A stretch of 19,807 bases of DNA from Spirochaetales bacterium (GTDB taxonomy: Bacteria; Spirochaetota; Spirochaetia; DSM-27196; SLST01), in NCBI GenBank assembly GCA_028284845.1, contig JANQQY010000078.1, positions 1 through 19,807 of the forward strand. The letters run 5' to 3'. Both the position numbers and the translations under genes were made by a program. This document shows positions 14,590 to 19,807 of the stretch, piece by piece (the first letter of the stretch is position 1; each line of letters begins with the position of its first letter). Below the pieces are notes generated by a model. It made no database searches. It worked only from the letters and a program-made list of their open reading frames with translations, and was not told the DNA's origin.

Positions 14590-14820
14590 TTACTCCTCCG
14601 AACCCGCCACGGCCGTCTCCGAGCCAGCCGCGGCAACGTCGTCGTGGTTGTAAATCAGCGTATTCAGCCGCGCAATCTGTCGCCGAAGCGTTCGCTTCTG
14701 AAGCGGATTGTCGACGTGTCCCACGACCATGTTGAACCGAAGTTCGCGGTACTGGGTCTTGAGCTCCTCGCGCTTTGTCAGGAGCTCTTGAAAAGTCAAA
14801 TCTGAGAACGAGTTACGCAT
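14590..14820 (-). CDS. rpmC: 50S ribosomal protein L29
   Basis: L29 (76 residues) is a two-helix protein at the exit tunnel and part of the docking site for trigger factor and SRP. LTFQELLTKREELKTQYREL begins the first helix, and VDNPLQKRTLRRQIARLNTL is the second. Residues 62-76 (AAAGSETAVAGSEE at the end) form a short acidic extension absent from the 63-residue E. coli protein. The ATG shares one base with the rplP stop (TAATG). Confidence 0.96.
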   Translation of the reverse strand: MRNSFSDLTFQELLTKREELKTQYRELRFNMVVGHVDNPLQKRTLRRQIARLNTLIYNHDDVAAAGSETAVAGSEE

Positions 14821-15245
14821 TAGCCGACGTCCCTCCGCGACACAACTTTCGTCTTGATCGGGAGCTTGCTCGACGCGAGCCGCATCGCCGACTCCGCCAA
14901 CTCCTTGGTAACACCGGCTATCTCAAACATCACAGTGCCAGGACGTACGACCGCGACCCAATGTTCGGGCGATCCCTTTCCCTTTCCCATGCGAGTCTCA
15001 GCAGGCTTTTTGGTGTACGGCACATCGGGGAAGATCCGAATCCACACCTTACCACCACGCTTGATGTGGCGGGTCATGGCGATACGAGCCGCCTCAATCT
15101 GTCGGTTGGTGATCCACGCGTTCGACAGCGAAACAAGACCGTGTTCACCGAACGAGATGCTGTTTCCCCGTGTCGCCTGCCCGAGCATCGATCGCTTCAC
15201 GCGTCGCTGCTTCTTCCTGTACTTCGTTCGTTTGGGACTGAGCAT
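14820..15245 (-). CDS. rplP: 50S ribosomal protein L16
   Basis: L16 (141 residues) organises the A-site tRNA region of the large subunit. MLSPKRTKYRKKQRRVKRSM opens the protein, and RMGKGKGSPEHWVAVVRPG contains the Arg that is hydroxylated in E. coli L16 (R81). ITNRQIEAARIAMTRHIKRG and KVWIRIFPDVPYTKKPAETR are also family hallmarks. Both ends overlap their neighbours by one base: TAATG with rpsC upstream and with rpmC downstream. Confidence 0.98.
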   Translation of the reverse strand: MLSPKRTKYRKKQRRVKRSMLGQATRGNSISFGEHGLVSLSNAWITNRQIEAARIAMTRHIKRGGKVWIRIFPDVPYTKKPAETRMGKGKGSPEHWVAVVRPGTVMFEIAGVTKELAESAMRLASSKLPIKTKVVSRRDVG

Positions 15246-15961
15246 TATTCGCTCCTCGTCACAGGCGCCCCGGCCCGCGGCCTACTCTGCTTGCGAACCA
15301 GGAGACCCGCGTCTTCCTTCGAGTCCTTTCGAAGCACCTCACCGTTGAAGATCCAGACCTTCACACCAATGGTCCCAAAGGTCGTGCGTGACACGGCAAA
15401 CCCGTAATCAATGTCCGCCCGAAGCGTGTGCAGGGGGATACGCCCAGCCTTCTGCATCTCCACGCGCGACATCTCTCCTCCACCCAGTCGACCCGCGATG
15501 CGAATCTTGATGCCGGGCACGCCGGCTTTCATCGCTCCACTGATCGCCATCTTGAGCGTCCGTCGGAACGAACTTCGAGTTCGGAGCTGCCGAGCAACGT
15601 TTAGCGCCACCACCTGGGCACTCGTCTCGGGACGCTTGATCTCTTTGATCTTGATCTGAATCTTCTTTCCGGCAGCCTTCTGCAGCGCGGACCCGATCTT
15701 CTCAATGTTCGAACCCTTCGTCCCAATGATGACACCGGGACGAGAGGTCTGAATCATGAGCGTGATGCGCTGAGGGTGACGAATAATCTCAACGTCGGCA
15801 ATCTCCGCATTCCTGGTTTCAGGAAGCTCGTGAAGAATCCGACGAAGCTTGAGGTCCTCGTGCAGAGTGTTGGCGTACTCGCGCGGATCAACGTACCACT
15901 TCGACTTCCAACCCTTGTTGATTCCAATCCGGATCCCGTACGGGTTTACTTTCTGTCCCAT
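15245..15961 (-). CDS. rpsC: 30S ribosomal protein S3
   Basis: S3 (238 residues) lines the mRNA entry tunnel and contributes helicase activity of the ribosome. It begins MGQKVNPYGIRIGINKGWKS. The KH domain contains VIIGTKGSNIEKIGSALQK with the GxxG loop. The C-terminal domain has GVPGIKIRIAGRLGGGEMSR and ends in a basic tail. The ATG directly follows the rplV stop with no gap. Length is typical. Confidence 0.98.
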   Translation of the reverse strand: MGQKVNPYGIRIGINKGWKSKWYVDPREYANTLHEDLKLRRILHELPETRNAEIADVEIIRHPQRITLMIQTSRPGVIIGTKGSNIEKIGSALQKAAGKKIQIKIKEIKRPETSAQVVALNVARQLRTRSSFRRTLKMAISGAMKAGVPGIKIRIAGRLGGGEMSRVEMQKAGRIPLHTLRADIDYGFAVSRTTFGTIGVKVWIFNGEVLRKDSKEDAGLLVRKQSRPRAGAPVTRSE

Positions 15962-16324
15962 CTATTCCCCCGACCCTGCGATCTCATCGAGCACGGCAGT
16001 GATATGGCTCATTCGCTTGTGGAGAAGGTCCGCCCGGCCGCGAGCGCGGAACCAAACACGCCTCAAGCGAGGACCCTCATCTACCCTGAGCTCCTTCACG
16101 TAGAGCATGTCTTCGTCCAAATCGGTGTTCTGCACGAGCGCATTCGCTGCGGCAGACTTGATCACCTTACTGATCATGCCGGCACCCTTCTGCGGAAGGT
16201 TGTCAAGAATCGCTACTGCCTCGGTGTAGGGCCGTCGTCGGACGGCGTCTGCAACCGGTCTCACCTTAAAGGGCGAGACAAGGAGGTACTTGGCAACGGC
16301 TCGATATCCGCTCTTATCAGCCAC
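15962..16324 (-). CDS. rplV: 50S ribosomal protein L22
   Basis: L22 (120 residues) lines the exit tunnel with L4; its beta-hairpin is where macrolide-resistance changes occur in other bacteria. The N-terminal AVAKYLLVSPFKVRPVADAV and the C-terminal VDEGPRLRRVWFRARGRADL, followed by RMSHITAVLDE, define the family. The start is a GTG at 16324, two bases after the rpsS stop, with AAGGAG about 8 bases upstream inside the rpsS end. There is no usable ATG nearby. Confidence 0.97.
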   Translation of the reverse strand: MADKSGYRAVAKYLLVSPFKVRPVADAVRRRPYTEAVAILDNLPQKGAGMISKVIKSAAANALVQNTDLDEDMLYVKELRVDEGPRLRRVWFRARGRADLLHKRMSHITAVLDEIAGSGE

Positions 16325-16326
16325 GA

Positions 16327-16605
16327 CTATCTCCTTCCCTTCCTGTCGCTTCCAGCATGCCCGCGGAAGAGACGGGTCGGTGCAAACTCACCCAGCTTGT
16401 GGCCCACGAGGTTCTCCGTGACATAGACGGGAACCCAGGTCTTTCCGTTGTAGACGCTGATCGTCAACCCGACCATCTCCGGGATGATCGTGCTCGTCCG
16501 TGAATAGGTCTTGATCATGCGCTTCTGAGCGCCCTTGTTCATATCAACCACTCGCGTATAGAGGCTCTTCTCAATGAATGGTCCCTTCTTAATTGACCGT
16601 GACAT
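16327..16605 (-). CDS. rpsS: 30S ribosomal protein S19
   Basis: S19 (92 residues) pairs with S13 in the small-subunit head. MSRSIKKGPFIEKSLYTRVV, then IIPEMVGLTISVYNGKTWVP and HKLGEFAPTRLFRGHAGSDR are diagnostic. A GGAG lies 7 bases before the ATG, and the rplB stop is 8 bases upstream. Length matches the family. Confidence 0.98.
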   Translation of the reverse strand: MSRSIKKGPFIEKSLYTRVVDMNKGAQKRMIKTYSRTSTIIPEMVGLTISVYNGKTWVPVYVTENLVGHKLGEFAPTRLFRGHAGSDRKGRR

Positions 16606-16613
16606 ACGCGCTC

Positions 16614-17441
16614 CTATTTACCTCGTCGCTTCACAATGAACTTGCTCGACGACTTCCGCTTCTTCCGAGTCTTGTAGCCCTTCGTCGGTGTGCCCCAGGG
16701 CGTCACCGGATGACGACCGCCGGAGGTCCGACCCTCACCGCCACCGTGCGGGTGATCGACAGGGTTCATGACAACGCCGCGAACCTTGGGTCGACGCCCG
16801 AGGTGTCGCGAACGCCCGGCCTTACCAAGGCTCGTGTTCATGTGATCTTCGTTTCCAACGGCGCCGATCGTTGCTCGGCAACGACGGAATACCATGCGCA
16901 TCTCACCTGACGGAAGCTTCAGCGTGACGTAGTCCTTCTCTTTGGCGACGACGACCGCTCCGGCTCCAGCCGATCGAGCGAGCTGTCCGCCTCGGCCGAA
17001 CTGAAGCTCGACATTGTGGACGGTGGTGCCGAGAGGCACACTCTCAAGCGGCAAGCAATTGCCGACCGTAGGCGGAGCCTGATCACCGGCAACGATGGTC
17101 GATCCTCGCTCAAGTCCTCGCGGCGCGAGAATATATCGCTTCTCGCCGTCAGAGTAGACAACAAGTGCAATATTCGCGCTGCGATTCGGATCGTACTCGA
17201 TCGACTTGATCGTCCCCGGCACGTTCTCCTTGTCTCGCTTGAAGTCGACATCACGATAGGCGCGCTTGTGGCCACCACCACGTCGCCGAACACTGATTCG
17301 ACCGGCGGAATCGCGGCCACCACTCGAGGACGAGCCTTTTCGAAGCTTCTTCTCCGCCGGCTTCTTGTCGAGATCCCCAAAGTCGAGGGTCGTCCGATAC
17401 CGAAGTCCGGGCGTGTTTGGCTTGTATTCTCTGAGTGCCAT
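16614..17441 (-). CDS. rplB: 50S ribosomal protein L2
   Basis: L2 (275 residues) is needed for subunit association and peptidyl transferase function. It begins MALREYKPNTPGLRYRTTLD, contains GRISVRRRGGGHKRAYRDVD, and in the C-terminal part has VRGVVMNPVDHPHGGGEGRT. The His of DHPHGGGEG corresponds to the functionally important His229 of E. coli. The end is a basic tail (KFIVKRRGK). The ATG directly follows the rplW stop, with GGGAG in the rplW end as ribosome binding site. Confidence 0.98.
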   Translation of the reverse strand: MALREYKPNTPGLRYRTTLDFGDLDKKPAEKKLRKGSSSSGGRDSAGRISVRRRGGGHKRAYRDVDFKRDKENVPGTIKSIEYDPNRSANIALVVYSDGEKRYILAPRGLERGSTIVAGDQAPPTVGNCLPLESVPLGTTVHNVELQFGRGGQLARSAGAGAVVVAKEKDYVTLKLPSGEMRMVFRRCRATIGAVGNEDHMNTSLGKAGRSRHLGRRPKVRGVVMNPVDHPHGGGEGRTSGGRHPVTPWGTPTKGYKTRKKRKSSSKFIVKRRGK

Positions 17442-17726
17442 CTATGCTCCCTCGAAGATGCCGATTGACTCGCCTGGAGGCAGGGTCACGATTGCCTTCT
17501 TCCACGATGCCGTGAAACCTTTCCGGTAGCGCACGCGCTTCGGCTTCGGCTTCACATTGACAACCCGGCAATCCGTCGGATGAACGCCAAAAAGCGTTTC
17601 CACAGCCGCCCGGATTTGCAGCTTGTTCGCACGTGGGTCAACCCGAAACGAGTAGGTCTGTTCCTCTCGCATTCGGTTGGTCTTCTCCGTAAGGAGCGGC
17701 TCGATGATGATCTGGTCCGCGTCCAT
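17442..17726 (-). CDS. rplW: 50S ribosomal protein L23
   Basis: L23 (94 residues) is the main docking site for trigger factor and SRP at the exit tunnel. The fold is visible as IIIEPLLTEKTNRMREEQTY, FRVDPRANKLQIRAAVETLF and then VNVKPKPKRVRYRKG. I chose the ATG at 17726, which overlaps the rplD stop by one base (TGATG); a GTG one codon earlier (17729) is also possible. GGAGGG lies upstream in the rplD end. Length is normal. Confidence 0.97.
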   Translation of the reverse strand: MDADQIIIEPLLTEKTNRMREEQTYSFRVDPRANKLQIRAAVETLFGVHPTDCRVVNVKPKPKRVRYRKGFTASWKKAIVTLPPGESIGIFEGA

Positions 17727-18355
17727 CACGCCTTCCCTCCGTAGAACTCATTGAGTGCCTTTGCCGCACTCTCCGTTACAACAACTTTCTTCCCGTACAA
17801 CAGATCGTGGGCGCGAAGCCGATCGAAGTTGAGAAAGCTCATCCACGGAATGTTACGGCCCGCACGCTTGATCATCGGGTCATCATCCCCAAGGATCAGA
17901 ACGGTCTTCTCCGAACCGGTGAGTGATCCAAGGATCGATGCAAGGTCTCGCGTCTTGCCGCTCTCAACCTTGAAGTCCTCAACAACAATCAGCGCGTCTT
18001 CCGCGGTCTTCTGACTAAGGAGCGACATCATCGCAACACGCTTCATCTTCCGAGGCATCTTGTACGAGTAGTCACGTGGGCGTGGGCCAAAAGCGATACC
18101 ACCGCCTACACGAACCGGACTCTGGTAGGTACCCGCTCGAGCACGACCCGTTCCCTTCTGGCGCCACGGCTTCCGGTGACTGCCGGCAACTTCGCTTCTT
18201 GTCTTCGTGTTGGCGGTTCCGACACGAAGGTTCGCCAGCTCGTTCCGAACCGCGTGATAGATCGCGCCGTCGGAGACTTCGCGTCCAAAGACGCTGTCCG
18301 CCAGCTCAATCGAGCGAAGTTCCTTGCCTTCTATCGATAGGACCTTTCTGTCCAT
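17726..18355 (-). CDS. rplD: 50S ribosomal protein L4
   Basis: L4 (209 residues) sends a loop into the exit tunnel and in E. coli represses the S10 operon. The tunnel-loop region TRSEVAGSHRKPWRQKGTGR, then ARAGTYQSPVRVGGGIAFGP, is intact, and RDYSYKMPRKMKRVAMMSLL follows. The C-terminal Rossmann-like part ends in VVVTESAAKALNEF. No long leader for L4 control is present ahead of rpsJ. The start is 3 bases after the rplC stop. Confidence 0.98.
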   Translation of the reverse strand: MDRKVLSIEGKELRSIELADSVFGREVSDGAIYHAVRNELANLRVGTANTKTRSEVAGSHRKPWRQKGTGRARAGTYQSPVRVGGGIAFGPRPRDYSYKMPRKMKRVAMMSLLSQKTAEDALIVVEDFKVESGKTRDLASILGSLTGSEKTVLILGDDDPMIKRAGRNIPWMSFLNFDRLRAHDLLYGKKVVVTESAAKALNEFYGGKA

Positions 18356-18358
18356 CTC

Positions 18359-18985
18359 TCAACCCTTCTTCTTCGACGCCTGGACGATGATGTATCCGTC
18401 CTTCGTCCCCGGAACGGCTCCCCCAACGAGCAGGGTCTGCTGATCCGTGTCGATATTCACAATTCTGAGGTTCTGGACCGTGCGGCGGTCACCACCCATG
18501 CGACCCGGCATCCGGGTGCCCTTGATGACTCGTGACGGCCAGGCCGCCATGCCGGTCGAGCCGTTGGCTCGGTGGAACTTGCTACCGTGAGTCTTCCGAC
18601 CACCGCCAAAGCCGTGTCGCTTCATGACACCCTGGTAGCCCTTTCCTTTCGTGGTGCCGGTTACGTCGACGAACGCAGAGTTCTCAAACAGCTCGACACC
18701 CAGAGACTCGCCAATCTCACACTCTTTGTCGAAGTCCCGAATCTCAACCACATATCGCTTCGGGTCGACGCTGTTCTTCTTGAACTGACCGAGGTTCGGC
18801 GCAGTGAGTCGCTTCTCCTTGACGTCATGAGACCCAAGCACAACCGCGCTGTACCCATTTTTCTCTGGCGTCCTCTGGTCCACGACGACATTCGGCTCGA
18901 TCTTGAGCACCGTGACCGGCATCAGCTCGCCGTAGTCGTCGAAGACCTGCGTCATTCCGACTTTCTTTGCAATCAACCCAAGCAT
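18359..18985 (-). CDS. rplC: 50S ribosomal protein L3
   Basis: L3 (208 residues) binds close to the peptidyl transferase centre and is among the first proteins assembled. It starts MLGLIAKKVGMTQVFDDYGE and contains HGFGGGRKTHGSKFHRANGS and MPGRMGGDRRTVQNLRIVNI. The residue aligned with the PrmB-methylated Gln150 of E. coli is Met here (GSTGMAAWPSR), so that modification is not expected. I chose the ATG at 18985, which has GAGG 6 bases upstream, over a TTG at 18997. It is 12 bases after rpsJ. Confidence 0.98.
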   Translation of the reverse strand: MLGLIAKKVGMTQVFDDYGELMPVTVLKIEPNVVVDQRTPEKNGYSAVVLGSHDVKEKRLTAPNLGQFKKNSVDPKRYVVEIRDFDKECEIGESLGVELFENSAFVDVTGTTKGKGYQGVMKRHGFGGGRKTHGSKFHRANGSTGMAAWPSRVIKGTRMPGRMGGDRRTVQNLRIVNIDTDQQTLLVGGAVPGTKDGYIIVQASKKKG

Positions 18986-18997
18986 CTCAAACCTCAA

Positions 18998-19306
18998 CTA
19001 CTGCTTGATCTCGACGTCAACACCGGCTGGAAGCTCAAGCTTCATCAGGGCATCCATCACGGCCGAAGTCGGCTCCATGATGTCGATCAAGCGCTTGTGC
19101 GTTCGCATCTCGAACTGCTCTCGCGATTTCTTGTTCACGTGTGGCGAACGGAGCACCGTGAACTTGTTGATACGGGTCGGCAGCGGAATCGGTCCCGACA
19201 CCTTCGCACCAGACTTCTGAACTGTCTGCACGATCGATTTAGCACTCTGGTCAACCAGCTCCGTGTCAAAACCGCGGAGACGGACCCGAATTCTATCGCT
19301 TGCCAT
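18998..19306 (-). CDS. rpsJ: 30S ribosomal protein S10
   Basis: S10 (102 residues) is in the small-subunit head and, as NusE, also joins transcription antitermination complexes. MASDRIRVRLRGFDTELVDQ and the signature KFTVLRSPHVNKKSREQFEM then RTHKRLIDIM are intact. The ATG at 19306 has a strong GGAGG 5 bases upstream and gives the usual length; the frame is open to 19333, but that part runs through the intergenic hairpin and is not coding. It is the first gene of the S10 segment, 50 bases after tuf. Confidence 0.98.
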   Translation of the reverse strand: MASDRIRVRLRGFDTELVDQSAKSIVQTVQKSGAKVSGPIPLPTRINKFTVLRSPHVNKKSREQFEMRTHKRLIDIMEPTSAVMDALMKLELPAGVDVEIKQ

Positions 19307-19324
19307 CTTTCCTCCAAGATGAAG

Positions 19325-19347
19325 GAGCCTCACCAGTGGTGAGGCTC
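19325..19347 (-). promoter_or_regulatory. Perfect hairpin between tuf and rpsJ (attenuator, processing site or weak terminator)
   Basis: GAGCCTCACC and GGTGAGGCTC form a perfect 10-bp stem with a 3-base loop. It begins 9 bases after the tuf stop and ends 18 bases before the rpsJ ATG. On the minus strand it is followed by CTTCATCTT rather than a run of T, so full termination is unlikely. It could limit read-through from tuf or mark an RNA processing site. Confidence 0.7.
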
Positions 19348-19356
19348 GCTTCGCCC

Positions 19357-19807
19357 TTACTCAATAATGTCGATTACCTGCCCGGAAGCGACCGTACGGC
19401 CGCCCTCGCGGATCGCGAATCGGAGACCCTTATCCATGGCGATCGGGTGGATCAGCTCACAGATGATCTCTGTATTGTCGCCAGGCATCACCATCTCCTT
19501 ACCCGCCGGCAGTTCGACGGTGCCGGTGATGTCCGTCGTTCGGAAGTAGAACTGCGGACGGTAGCCGGTGAAGAACGGACTGTGTCGACCGCCCTCGTCC
19601 TTGCTCAGGGCGTAGATCGTGCCCTTGAACTTGGTGTGCGGCGTGATTGAACCCGGTTTTGCGAGCACCTGGCCACGCTCAACCGCGTCCTTCTCAGTAC
19701 CGCGGAGCAGCGCACCAATGTTGTCGCCCGCCTGACCCTCGTCAAGGAGCTTGTTGAACATCTCAACGCCGGTGACCGTGGTCTCCGAGGTCTCGCGGAT
19801 ACCGATG
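19357..19807 (-). CDS. tuf: Elongation factor Tu, C-terminal part (5' end beyond window)
   Basis: The visible 149 residues cover part of domain 2 and all of domain 3 of EF-Tu, which carries aminoacyl-tRNA to the ribosome as a GTP complex. The frame enters from the edge with GIRETSETTVTGVEMFNKLL, then LLRGTEKDAVERGQVLAKPG, PFFTGYRPQFYFRTTDITGT and the ending GLRFAIREGGRTVASGQVID. The GTPase domain lies outside the window. Position directly before rpsJ indicates that the str-type and S10-type segments are joined in this genome. Confidence 0.98.
   Translation of the reverse strand, partial: IGIRETSETTVTGVEMFNKLLDEGQAGDNIGALLRGTEKDAVERGQVLAKPGSITPHTKFKGTIYALSKDEGGRHSPFFTGYRPQFYFRTTDITGTVELPAGKEMVMPGDNTEIICELIHPIAMDKGLRFAIREGGRTVASGQVIDIIE

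Noticed and set aside
18572..19342. Plus-strand open frame of 256 codons antisense to rplC and rpsJ
   Set aside because: It runs across two certain genes and their intergenic hairpin and shows no protein family features.

Overview
This window is almost entirely one long minus-strand gene array, and the organism is most likely a spirochaete (Spirochaetota; Treponema/Spirochaeta-like relatives) of moderately high GC. Three points support that. First, tuf lies directly upstream of rpsJ and the whole S10-spc-alpha cluster is fused. Second, the cluster runs secY-rpmJ-rpsM-rpsK-rpoA-rplQ, with no adk, map, infA or rpsD in the places they occupy in many bacteria, the arrangement I recall from Treponema and Borrelia. 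Third, a tocopherol-cyclase-family gene sits nearby. The assignment is an inference and I could not run a search.

Reading in the direction of transcription (right to left): the 3' end of tuf (19807-19357); a perfect hairpin (19325-19347); then rpsJ, rplC, rplD, rplW, rplB, rpsS, rplV, rpsC, rplP, rpmC, rpsQ, rplN, rplX, rplE, rpsN, rpsH, rplF, rplR, rpsE, rpmD, rplO, secY, rpmJ, rpsM, rpsK, rpoA and rplQ. Genes are separated by only a few bases or overlap by 1-11 bases, so this reads as one transcription unit for ribosome assembly, protein export (SecY) and RNA polymerase alpha. A strong intrinsic terminator at 6366-6394 closes it. L15 and L17 carry long acidic low-complexity C-terminal tails.

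Beyond the terminator a probable new promoter (6312-6340) starts a two-gene unit. The first gene encodes a 1262-residue protein with two membrane segments, a probable extracytoplasmic domain, a very acidic region of about 470 residues and a C-terminal globular domain. The second, overlapping it by 4 bases, encodes a tocopherol-cyclase-family protein. The large protein matches no family I can name and is the most novel item here. It carries three copies of a short motif whose residues are conserved while the codons differ.

The left end holds a small membrane-anchored PH-like protein on the plus strand, whose 3' end overlaps the tocopherol-cyclase-like gene by 17 bases. Diverging from it on the minus strand are rnhA (RNase HI) and the start of a ComM/YifB-family gene that runs off the window. 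No tRNA, rRNA, insertion sequence or CRISPR array is visible, and no stretch longer than about 140 bases lacks a gene.
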